DNA of 63,887 bases, from NCBI GenBank assembly GCA_014802045.1, contig JAAVDA010000032.1, forward strand, positions 1-63,887, in the 5' to 3' direction. A program made the position numbers and the translations under genes. A model generated the notes under the pieces. That model was given only the letters and a program-made list of their open reading frames with translations. It did no database searches and was not told the origin of the DNA. Shown one piece after another: positions 56,147 through 63,887 of the stretch. This stretch comes from Bacteroides sp. (lineage in GTDB: Bacteria > Bacteroidota > Bacteroidia > Bacteroidales > Muribaculaceae). Within the stretch, counting starts at the first letter, position 1. The number at the start of each line of letters is the position of its first letter.

Positions 56147-56929
56147 ATGATTTACCTCAAGACACCGGAAGAAATCGAAAAGATGCGTGCGGCGTGCCGA
56201 CTGGCCAGCCTCACTCTCGGTGAGATAGCCAAATGGATTGCTCCCGGCATCACTACCAACCGTATCGAGTCGATAGTCCGCGAATTCATACACGACAACG
56301 GAGGTCGCCCTGCCTGTCTGGGCTATGGCGGCTTTCCCGCTGCCGTGTGTTATGAGGTCAATGAGACAGTAGTCCACGGTTTCCCGTCCAACTACACCCT
56401 TCGCGAAGGCGACATCATTGGCACCGACACCGTTGTGGAACTCGACGGATTCAATGGCGACATGTGCTACACTTTTCCGGTTGGCGAAGTCTCAGAAGAA
56501 GTCCTTGCTCTCTGCCGCACTACAAAGGAATCCCTCTACAAAGGCATTGAAGCCTGCCGGGAGGGTAATCGCATCGGCGATATCGCCAACGCGGTCCAGA
56601 CATATTGCGAAAAGAGAGGCTACACCGTGGTGCGCGAAATGTGTGGCCACGGCATAGGTCGCAAGATGCACGAAGAGCCCGAAGTGCCCAACTACGGGCG
56701 TCGTGGCACAGGAGTGATGATTCGCTCCGGAATGTGTCTCTGCATTGAGCCGATGATTAATCTCGGAAGCCGCAATGTTGTGATAGAGCGCGACGGATGG
56801 ACATGCCGCACGCGCGACCGTCGTCCCTCCGCACACTATGAGCATACCATCGCGATTGTCGACGGAAAAACCGAAGTGCTCACATCATTCAGCCCCATCA
56901 AAGAAGCATTGAACGAACGTTACATTTAA
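56147..56929 (+). CDS. map: Methionine aminopeptidase, type I
   Basis: The 260-residue enzyme removes N-terminal Met from new proteins. Metal ligands fall in [17 protein letters not shown], in [19 protein letters not shown] and in the C-terminal HYEHTIAI. No N-terminal zinc-finger extension is present. It lies in the spc part of the cluster between secY and infA. Confidence 0.97.
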   Translation: MIYLKTPEEIEKMRAACRLASLTLGEIAKWIAPGITTNRIESIVREFIHDNGGRPACLGYGGFPAAVCYEVNETVVHGFPSNYTLREGDIIGTDTVVELDGFNGDMCYTFPVGEVSEEVLALCRTTKESLYKGIEACREGNRIGDIANAVQTYCEKRGYTVVREMCGHGIGRKMHEEPEVPNYGRRGTGVMIRSGMCLCIEPMINLGSRNVVIERDGWTCRTRDRRPSAHYEHTIAIVDGKTEVLTSFSPIKEALNERYI

Positions 56930-56937
56930 CTCCCCTT

Positions 56938-57156
56938 ATGGCAAAACAAGCTGCAATCGAACAAGACGGCGTGATCGTCGAAGCCCTCAGCAACGCGATG
57001 TTTCGCGTAGAGCTCGAAAACGGACATGAAATCACTGCCCATATCTCCGGAAAGATGCGTATGCACTACATCAAAATCCTTCCTGGCGATAAGGTCAGAG
57101 TAGAGATGTCACCCTACGATCTGTCAAAAGGACGCATTGCATTCCGTTATAAATAA
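56938..57156 (+). CDS. infA: Translation initiation factor IF-1
   Basis: The 72-residue OB-fold factor shows [20 protein letters not shown] and [19 protein letters not shown]. It blocks the A site during initiation. The gene is 8 bp after map and 28 bp before rpmJ. Confidence 0.98.
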   Translation: MAKQAAIEQDGVIVEALSNAMFRVELENGHEITAHISGKMRMHYIKILPGDKVRVEMSPYDLSKGRIAFRYK

Positions 57157-57184
57157 CAAAAACAAAGAAAAAACGAAATAAGAG

Positions 57185-57301
57185 ATGAAAGTAAGAGCCT
57201 CAGTCAAAAAGCGCACCCCGGACAGCAAAATCGTCCGCCGCAAGGGTCGCCTGTACGTAATCAATAAGAAAAATCCCAAGTACAAACAGCGTCAAGGATA
57301 A
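57185..57301 (+). CDS. rpmJ: 50S ribosomal protein L36 (Cys-less type)
   Basis: A 38-residue gene: [20 protein letters not shown] followed by [18 protein letters not shown]. All cysteines of the zinc-ribbon form are absent; the usual first site reads PDSK. This is the zinc-independent L36 type. It lies between infA and rpsM. Confidence 0.96.
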   Translation: MKVRASVKKRTPDSKIVRRKGRLYVINKKNPKYKQRQG

Positions 57302-57309
57302 TTTTTTAT

Positions 57310-57317
57310 TATTTTTG
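57310..57317 (+). promoter_or_regulatory. Possible internal promoter before rpsM
   Basis: TATTTTTG followed by C matches TAnnTTTG, 20 bases before the rpsM start. No -33 box is evident at 19-20 bp, so it may be chance in an A/T-rich gap. Confidence 0.35.
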
Positions 57318-57337
57318 CAGAAAATTTCAGTCAATAT

Positions 57338-57718
57338 ATGGCAGTACGTATAGTGGGAGTTGACCTCCCCCAGAACAAAAGAGGTGAGATAGCCTTGACC
57401 TACATCTTCGGCATTGGCCGGAGCGCCGCTAAATCTATTCTCGAGAAAGCCGGCGTAGACAAAGACATCAAAGTAAAAGACTGGACTGACGACCAGGCTG
57501 CTAAGGTGCGTGAAGTTATCGGCGCCGAACACAAAGTAGAGGGCGACCTCCGCAGCGAAATCCAGCTCAACATCAAGCGACTCATGGACATCGGTTGCTA
57601 CCGTGGCATCCGTCACCGCAACGGCCTCCCCGTGCGCGGCCAGAGCACCAAAAACAACGCCCGCACACGCAAAGGACGTAAGAAAACCGTCGCTAACAAG
57701 AAGAAAGCTACAAAATAA
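57338..57718 (+). CDS. rpsM: 30S ribosomal protein S13
   Basis: The 126-residue S13 in the head contacts the P-site tRNA through its C-terminal tail. It has [20 protein letters not shown] and the [20 protein letters not shown] tail. It starts the alpha part of the cluster. Confidence 0.98.
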   Translation: MAVRIVGVDLPQNKRGEIALTYIFGIGRSAAKSILEKAGVDKDIKVKDWTDDQAAKVREVIGAEHKVEGDLRSEIQLNIKRLMDIGCYRGIRHRNGLPVRGQSTKNNARTRKGRKKTVANKKKATK

Positions 57719-57727
57719 TAACGTAAT

Positions 57728-58117
57728 ATGGCAAAAAAGACAGTCGCAGCTAAGAAGAGAAACGTCAAAGTTGATGCCGCCGGCCAGCTTCACGTTCACT
57801 CCTCTTTCAACAACATCATCGTTTGTCTGGCTAATTCAGAAGGCCAGGTTATCTCCTGGTCAAGCGCAGGCAAGATGGGCTTCAGAGGCTCCAAGAAAAA
57901 CACTCCTTATGCCGCACAGATGGCAGCGCAGGACTGCGCTAAAGTCGCCTACGACCTCGGTCTCCGCAAGGTAAAAGCCTATGTCAAGGGTCCCGGCAAC
58001 GGACGCGAATCTGCAATCCGCACCATCCACGGAGCTGGTATCGAAGTGACCGAAATTATCGACGTTACTCCGCTGCCCCACAACGGATGCCGTCCTCCCA
58101 AGCGCCGTCGCGTCTGA
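57728..58117 (+). CDS. rpsK: 30S ribosomal protein S11
   Basis: The 129-residue S11 lies at the platform. It has [20 protein letters not shown] and ends [16 protein letters not shown], the standard signature. It is followed by an unusually long gap before rpsD. Confidence 0.98.
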   Translation: MAKKTVAAKKRNVKVDAAGQLHVHSSFNNIIVCLANSEGQVISWSSAGKMGFRGSKKNTPYAAQMAAQDCAKVAYDLGLRKVKAYVKGPGNGRESAIRTIHGAGIEVTEIIDVTPLPHNGCRPPKRRRV

Positions 58118-58348
58118 GACAGCAACGACCGGACTGACGCCCTTTTCAGGCGTCGGCCCTCTCAATTTCCAACTCATCTCAACTTCATTTCATTTCATTT
58201 ACACTACCGGATTTCCCGGGGGAGCAGCGAGAGCCCGAACGTGAATTTGACCATATTTCTATCACCTCTCTATGGTCGCGGCTGCACTGACTGACACCTC
58301 CACACTCCCCAAAGGCACCGGCATATTCATTAACCCGTAACACCAGAC
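58118..58348 (+). promoter_or_regulatory. Structured leader upstream of rpsD
   Basis: This 231-bp gap is the longest in the ribosomal cluster. It contains a GACGCC/GGCGTC hairpin (58136-58154), a CGGG...CCCG pairing near 58217-58235, and a GACCAT/ATGGTC pair (58249-58277). S4 is a known autoregulator, and I recall that an S4 leader RNA has been proposed for Bacteroidia; the exact motif could not be checked. No gene is seen here. Confidence 0.5.
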
Positions 58349-58954
58349 ATGGCAAGATATACAGGTCCCAAGACCAAAATCGCCCGCAAGTTCGGCGAAC
58401 CCATCTTCGGTGAAGACAAGGTCCTCGCCAAGAAAAACTACGCCCCTGGACAGCACGGCCAGAACCGTCGCCGCAAAACTTCCGAATACGGCGTGCAGCT
58501 CCGTGAAAAGCAGAAAGCCAAATACACCTATGGCGTTCTCGAAAAACAGTTCCGCAACCTCTTCGACAAGGCTGCCCGCACCAAAGGTATCACCGGCGAA
58601 GTGCTCCTCCAGCTTCTCGAAGGCCGTCTCGACAATGTAGTCTATCGTCTCGGCATCGCTCCCACACGTGCGGCTGCGCGTCAGATCGTGCTCCATCGCC
58701 ACATCACTGTCAACGGTGAGGTTGTCAACATCCCCTCCTATGCAGTTAAGCCCGGCGACATTGTTGGCGTTCGTGAAAAATCCAAGTCACTCGAAGTCAT
58801 AGCCGACGCACTTGCAGGTTTCAACCACAGCAAATACCCCTGGATTGAATGGGACGAGTCTCAGAAGGCAGGCAAGTTCCTTCACGTGCCCGCACGCGAA
58901 GACATCCCCGAAAACATCAAGGAGCAGCTCATCGTCGAGCTCTATTCTAAGTAA
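58349..58954 (+). CDS. rpsD: 30S ribosomal protein S4
   Basis: The 201-residue S4 is a primary 16S binder. It has [20 protein letters not shown] at the start and the S4 domain (about 93-155, with [20 protein letters not shown]). It may repress its own synthesis through the structured leader upstream. rpoA follows 21 bp later. Confidence 0.98.
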   Translation: MARYTGPKTKIARKFGEPIFGEDKVLAKKNYAPGQHGQNRRRKTSEYGVQLREKQKAKYTYGVLEKQFRNLFDKAARTKGITGEVLLQLLEGRLDNVVYRLGIAPTRAAARQIVLHRHITVNGEVVNIPSYAVKPGDIVGVREKSKSLEVIADALAGFNHSKYPWIEWDESQKAGKFLHVPAREDIPENIKEQLIVELYSK

Positions 58955-58975
58955 TCACTATAAGCAAAGGTCCAC

Positions 58976-59968
58976 ATGGCTATATTAGCATTTCAAAAAC
59001 CTGACAAGGTTCTGATGTTGGAAGCCGACAATCATTTCGGCAAGTTTGAGTTCAAGCCATTGGAGCCGGGCTATGGTATAACCATAGGCAACGCACTGCG
59101 CCGCATCCTTCTCTCATCGCTCGAAGGCTTTGCAATCTCCTCGCTCAGAATCGACGGCGTCAAACACGAATTTGACACCGTCCCCGGTGTAAAGGAAGAT
59201 GTGACAAACATCATCCTCAACCTCAAGAAAGTCGACCTCAAGCAGACCGTTGAAGACACCGAATTCGAAAAAGCTGTCATCACGGTTTCCGGACAGGAAG
59301 TCTTCAAGGCCGGCGACATCGGTAAAGCCCTCAGCGGTTTTGAAGTCCTCAATCCCGAGCTTGTGATTTGTCATCTCGACCCCGGAGCGAGCTTTACCAT
59401 CGAGCTTACTATCAATAAAGGACGCGGATGGGTGCCCGCCGAAGAAAATGAAGTTCCCGGCGACGACATCAACATCATCGCTATCGACTCTATCTACACG
59501 CCTATTAAAAACGTGAAATATACAGTCGACAACTTCCGAGTTGACCAGAAGACCGACTACGACAAGCTCACCCTTGAGATCACAACAAACGGCTCCATTC
59601 TGCCTAAGGACGCTCTCAAAGAAGCGGCTAAGATTCTTATCTACCACTTCATGCTCTTTTCCGACGAAAAGATCACCCTTGAGACCACCGAGACCGAAGG
59701 CAACGAAGAGTTTGATGAAGAAGTGCTCCACATGCGACAGCTTCTCAAATCCAAACTCGTCGATATGGACCTCTCTGTGCGTGCCCTCAATTGCCTTAAG
59801 AGCGCAGAAGTCGAGACACTCGGCGAACTCGTCGTTTTCAATAAAACCGACCTGCTCAAGTTCCGCAACTTCGGCAAAAAGTCGCTTACCGAACTCGACG
59901 ACCTTCTCGCCAGCCTCAACCTCTCCTTCGGCATGGACATTTCAAAGTATAAATTAGACAAAGAGTAA
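58976..59968 (+). CDS. rpoA: DNA-directed RNA polymerase alpha subunit
   Basis: The 330-residue subunit has the N-terminal assembly domain (about 1-230, with [20 protein letters not shown]) and the C-terminal domain (about 255-320, with [20 protein letters not shown] and [16 protein letters not shown]), which contacts UP elements and activators. It is 8 bp before rplQ. Confidence 0.98.
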   Translation: MAILAFQKPDKVLMLEADNHFGKFEFKPLEPGYGITIGNALRRILLSSLEGFAISSLRIDGVKHEFDTVPGVKEDVTNIILNLKKVDLKQTVEDTEFEKAVITVSGQEVFKAGDIGKALSGFEVLNPELVICHLDPGASFTIELTINKGRGWVPAEENEVPGDDINIIAIDSIYTPIKNVKYTVDNFRVDQKTDYDKLTLEITTNGSILPKDALKEAAKILIYHFMLFSDEKITLETTETEGNEEFDEEVLHMRQLLKSKLVDMDLSVRALNCLKSAEVETLGELVVFNKTDLLKFRNFGKKSLTELDDLLASLNLSFGMDISKYKLDKE

Positions 59969-59976
59969 ACACTACG

Positions 59977-60489
59977 ATGAGACACAATAAAAACTTCAAC
60001 CACCTCGGACGAAAGAAAGCCCATCGCGATGCGCTCCTGGCCAACATGACCATCGCACTCATCATGCGCAAGCGCATCTTCACCACACTTGCAAAGGCTA
60101 AAGCGCTCCGCATGTATGCCGAGCCCCTCATCAACCGGGCTAAGGAAGACACAATGGCCAATCGCCGACTCGTCTTCTCATATCTTCAGAACAAAGAGGC
60201 TGTCACCGAACTCTTCCGCGAAGTCGCTCAGAAGATTGCCGACCGCCCCGGAGGCTACACCCGTATCCTCAAGACTGGCAACCGCCTCGGTGATAATGCC
60301 AAGACCTGCTTCATTGAGCTCGTTGACTACAACGAAAACATGCTCAAGACCCCCGGAGCCAAGAAAGAAGGCCGCACCCGCCGCAGCCGTCGCTCCAAGA
60401 GCGCAGCTTCTGCTGATGCAGAGACCGCAGCTCCTCAGGCCGAGCTCGAACTCCCCGCAGCAGAGCCCGAAGCTCCCGCAGCAGAGTAA
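59977..60489 (+). CDS. rplQ: 50S ribosomal protein L17 with acidic C-terminal tail
   Basis: The 170-residue protein has the L17 core at about 1-120 ([39 protein letters not shown]). About 45 extra residues follow: a basic patch (RTRRSRRSK) and then an Ala/Glu/Pro-rich tail ending EPEAPAAE. The role of the tail is unknown. It closes the ribosomal cluster and is followed by a strong terminator. Confidence 0.96.
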   Translation: MRHNKNFNHLGRKKAHRDALLANMTIALIMRKRIFTTLAKAKALRMYAEPLINRAKEDTMANRRLVFSYLQNKEAVTELFREVAQKIADRPGGYTRILKTGNRLGDNAKTCFIELVDYNENMLKTPGAKKEGRTRRSRRSKSAASADAETAAPQAELELPAAEPEAPAAE

Positions 60490-60511
60490 ACCGCAGCTAG
60501 AGTTCAATCAT

Positions 60512-60552
60512 ATTGCCGTCCGGACTAATCCTCCGGGCGGCAATCTTTTTTT
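60512..60552 (+). terminator. Terminator of the ribosomal protein cluster
   Basis: Stem ATTGCCGTCCGG/CCGGGCGGCAAT with a 9-base loop, followed by CTTTTTTT, 22 bases after the rplQ stop codon. Confidence 0.9.
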
Positions 60553-60607
60553 GCATCTTGCTAAAAAAATTAATATCCCGTGTGGTCGAATATCCCCCGT
60601 CATTTAT

Positions 60608-60615
60608 TAACTTTG
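60608..60615 (+). promoter_or_regulatory. -7 box of eno
   Basis: TAACTTTG followed by C, 42 bases before the eno start and just after the rplQ terminator. No exact TTTG at -33. Confidence 0.55.
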
Positions 60616-60645
60616 CAACATAAATACTTAACACATCCTTTTTAA

Positions 60646-61968
<1,323 letters not shown>

Positions 61969-62004
61969 TGACTTCCCTATAGCCGTCTGACGGCTGATAA
62001 GCAC

Positions 62005-62045
62005 TCCGCCCCGGCGCTCACTTCGAGCACCGGGGCGGATTTTAT
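62005..62045 (+). terminator. Terminator of eno
   Basis: Perfect 10-bp stem TCCGCCCCGG/CCGGGGCGGA with a 15-base loop, followed by TTTTATTA. A small AGCCGT/ACGGCT hairpin lies just upstream (61981-61995). Confidence 0.85.
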
Positions 62046-62133
62046 TATAGCGCCGGCTCAAACGGCTCCTACATAAAGCAGGCTACAGTCTCTTATTCTA
62101 TTTTGTGTTATTTAGAACTGGATATACTGCTGG

Positions 62134-63018
62134 TTAATCTTTCAGACGAAACACTCTTATTCCGGTGGCCGTGCGGTTGCGACGCACATATTCGGCCAAT
62201 GGCAAATCATCCACAACCACCTTTCCGGCTTTTGACGATGCATGCACCAGATGTGCCACACCATCGTGCAGTTTCACCACACCCATATGCTGCACATCCA
62301 GTCCCGGAGTCTTCGTAGTGATTGCCACGATATCGCCATCTCTCAACTCGGCATTTTTTATATTCATCGTCTTTATATAAGGATAGCGGTGCGAGCGATA
62401 CCCGATTTCAGCATTCTTCAGCTTCTCAAACTCCGAATCATCTTCCAGAGCTGGATACTTGTCGCGATTGCTCGAAATAAAATCAAGCGTCTTCACCTGA
62501 TAGCCCACACCCTGCCCAAGTCTGTCCGTCACCTCCTGGATTATCCCCCGGTGATTATTGTCTATAGCCCAATCGCTGATATAGTGGAGTCGTGAGCCAT
62601 AGCCATCCACGCGACCATTCCTATAGCGTAGGCGTTCAAGATTATAGATGAAATCATGCCACGATGTGCGCCGTTCGTCAAGCGTCATCGCCATAGCCAG
62701 CACATTCTCCACAAACGTTGTGCAATCCATCTCATCCATATCCACGGTGAGTTGCTCCGGTGTCCCCTCTATGGTTCCGGCCGCATAAGGAGTGCCCACA
62801 AGCTTCTCGGCAATACTCACAATCCGCTTGGCGGTTGGCACACTCCGCCCTTCGGCATAGGTATCTACGAGCAATTTGGTAATTATAGTTGTGTCAGTCT
62901 CCTCATGGCGAAATCTCACCTCGCCGGGAGCCACCCCCATCGCAGAGCCTATTCCCGCTATCATTGCCGCGCTCAAAGCCAGCCCGCGCATCATATTAGA
63001 TATACACATCATTGGCAT
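62134..63018 (-). CDS. DUF1460 family N-acetylmuramoyl-L-alanine amidase-like protein
   Basis: The 294-residue protein has an N-terminal hydrophobic signal (about 8-30), so it is probably exported. It fits DUF1460 (PF07313), an NlpC/P60-like papain fold. The likely catalytic Cys is C99 in MDEMDCTTFVENVLA, with His in LDVQHMGVVKL (H244) and LVHASS downstream, and the YVRRNRTATGIRVFRL end. It likely cuts peptidoglycan or muropeptides. Several Met codons at the start (positions 1, 3, 4, 9, 10) make the exact start uncertain. It is convergent with eno and monocistronic. Confidence 0.88.
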   Translation of the reverse strand: MPMMCISNMMRGLALSAAMIAGIGSAMGVAPGEVRFRHEETDTTIITKLLVDTYAEGRSVPTAKRIVSIAEKLVGTPYAAGTIEGTPEQLTVDMDEMDCTTFVENVLAMAMTLDERRTSWHDFIYNLERLRYRNGRVDGYGSRLHYISDWAIDNNHRGIIQEVTDRLGQGVGYQVKTLDFISSNRDKYPALEDDSEFEKLKNAEIGYRSHRYPYIKTMNIKNAELRDGDIVAITTKTPGLDVQHMGVVKLHDGVAHLVHASSKAGKVVVDDLPLAEYVRRNRTATGIRVFRLKD

Positions 63019-63600
63019 ATTGTGATTAAAACGTGTTTATTATAATAGTAAGCGGTCACAGCCGGGATAACCACATGCAATGGGCTCAGTGAGGTCCCGC
63101 ACTCATAGATATAATATATATGTGTAGACCGATGCTGTGTTAGTGTCCGCAATCCGACATCAAAATTACAGCATTTCCATTTCCCCTCCAAATTCCGCCC
63201 CACTTTTCGCTCAGAATACTTTTTCTTCCCTCTCCTTCCGGTTTCTTCTCTTTCAGAGGCGCCCCACAGCAGTCGCTTTTTTGCGGATTGCACCCATCGA
63301 GATGTGTAAATTTCTCCCGCCCCCGGTTTTTTCTCGCTCTCAGATTCATTTTCCAATCATCCCGCCCGGGTATGCAGGCAGATTTTTCAGCCTCCTGGCC
63401 GAGGAAAACCGGGGCAGGGGAGTGCCGTGGGGTGTCACACTTGTTTCCTGCTGTTCCGGCGAATTTTCATGAAATTCATCTGCTGTCGCAGCAGTCCATT
63501 TGTAAACGAAGGTTAAATATCTGATCCTCGAAATACAATAATTTGCTATTATATAATTTATTAGACAAAATCATAGAAAAACAGTCAACAAATTTCTTGT
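63019..63600. other. Gene-free region before the right-edge promoters
   Basis: About 580 bases with no credible gene on either strand. Small inverted repeats are seen: GAATTT/AAATTC (63461-63477) and CTGCTG/CAGCAG (63480-63494). The part from 63150 to 63350 is pyrimidine-rich. No structured RNA family is recognised. Confidence 0.5.
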
Positions 63601-63607
63601 CGAAAAG

Positions 63608-63639
63608 TTTGGTGGGAATTAAAAAGAGTTGTAACTTTG
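63608..63639 (+). promoter_or_regulatory. Upstream tandem promoter (P1) of a putative rRNA operon
   Basis: TTTG (63608-63611), 20-bp spacer, TAACTTTG (63632-63639) followed by C: full consensus. It is preceded by A/T-rich DNA. Confidence 0.75.
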
Positions 63640-63742
63640 CACTCGCTTTTGAGAACGACACCACGGCAGAGGCCGAAAGGGGCGCAAAAGAACGGCTGAA
63701 AAGCCGGGCGACTTCAAAAAAATAAAAATTTTTCTCGAAAAA

Positions 63743-63774
63743 TTTGGTAGTTTGAAAAATTCGCCTTAACTTTG
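63743..63774 (+). promoter_or_regulatory. Downstream tandem promoter (P2) of a putative rRNA operon
   Basis: TTTG (63743-63746), 20-bp spacer, TAACTTTG (63767-63774), again followed by C. The 25 bases upstream are nearly all A/T, like an UP element. The spacing is identical to P1, 135 bp upstream. Confidence 0.8.
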
Positions 63775-63780
63775 CAAAAC

Positions 63781-63887
63781 ATTTCGGTGCTCAAAATTGT
63801 TGAGTGCATCTTCGAAAGAAGCGGAATAGAGAACATTGAAAGATTTACAATAGACAAAGGAAGTAGTACAAGAGAAAGGGCCGCTGC
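63781..63887 (+). other. Leader RNA region, probably of an rRNA operon
   Basis: From the predicted start about 107 bases remain. They contain a CTCAA/TTGAG hairpin (63790-63804) followed by purine-rich sequence with AACATTGAAAGATTTACA. This looks like the antitermination leader of a Bacteroidales rRNA operon, with 16S expected just beyond the edge. The gene itself is not in the window, so this is inference. Confidence 0.5.

Noticed and set aside
63401-63430. RNase P RNA core
   Set aside because: GAGGAAAACCGGGGC only vaguely resembles the conserved GAGGAAAGTCCGGGC, and the partner conserved regions are missing.

Overview
The window looks like a chromosomal segment of a Bacteroidales bacterium, most likely a gut Muribaculaceae (S24-7) relative; the family assignment is inference. 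Supporting signs are -7 boxes of the Bacteroidetes type (TAnnTTTG, sometimes with a TTTG box 19-20 bp upstream) before many genes, Cys lipoboxes, a glycogen cluster of GH57, glycosyltransferase and debranching enzyme as known from Bacteroides, a 6-bladed beta-propeller lipoprotein, and ribosomal protein sequences typical of the order. No rRNA is inside the window. The right edge carries two tandem strong promoters and a leader that look like the start of an rRNA operon lying just outside.

Layout. 1-2021: repeat-rich edge with heptamer (GAGAAAT-like) arrays, a 171-bp tandem duplication containing palindromes, and a surface lipoprotein gene whose start codon abuts a 23-copy heptamer array. 2022-6717: glycogen cluster on the minus strand (debranching enzyme, glycogen-synthase-like GT, GH57 protein with a probable catalytic Asp to Asn change). 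6875-9103: MATE exporter and a divergent higBA toxin-antitoxin pair. 9309-11251: groES-groEL with a sigma-54-type promoter and a 5'-terminal stem-loop. 11487-16938: acyltransferase, prfB (without the usual programmed frameshift), acyl-CoA ligase, Ser-type sulfatase. 17277-18875: pckA. 18971-23040: xerD, a decayed methyltransferase and a YfhO membrane protein. 23234-26077: a stand-alone AAA+ ATPase with duplicated winged-helix-like modules, tRNA-Ser(GGA) with a degenerate 3'-end copy, and a DUF4332 protein. 26260-29266: rsmA, mgtE, GT2. 29229-30317: lipoprotein with a redox-dead thioredoxin fold. 30454-35192: TRIC channel, then the overlapping parE-coaD-ctp operon. 35324-37064: BlaI-type repressor and M56/TonB-domain membrane peptidase, with paired operators over the promoter. 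37199-41671: asd, a CPA2-type antiporter and a GlmU-like nucleotidyltransferase.

42177-60489 is one continuous merged str-S10-spc-alpha ribosomal cluster (rpsL, rpsG, fusA, then rpsJ to rplQ, with secY, map, infA and rpoA). It lacks tuf and adk, carries Cys-poor variants of S14 and L36, and has a structured leader before rpsD. It is followed by eno (60658-61968), a DUF1460 cell-wall amidase-like gene on the minus strand, and about 600 gene-free bases leading to the putative rRNA promoters.

Most of the window is housekeeping. The parts that deserve a second look are the heptamer arrays and G10 tract by the lipoprotein, the groESL control region, the AAA+ ATPase with its palindromic promoter, the tRNA-Ser relic, the BlaI/M56 module and the rpsD leader. 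All calls come from reading the sequence and family knowledge; no searches were run.
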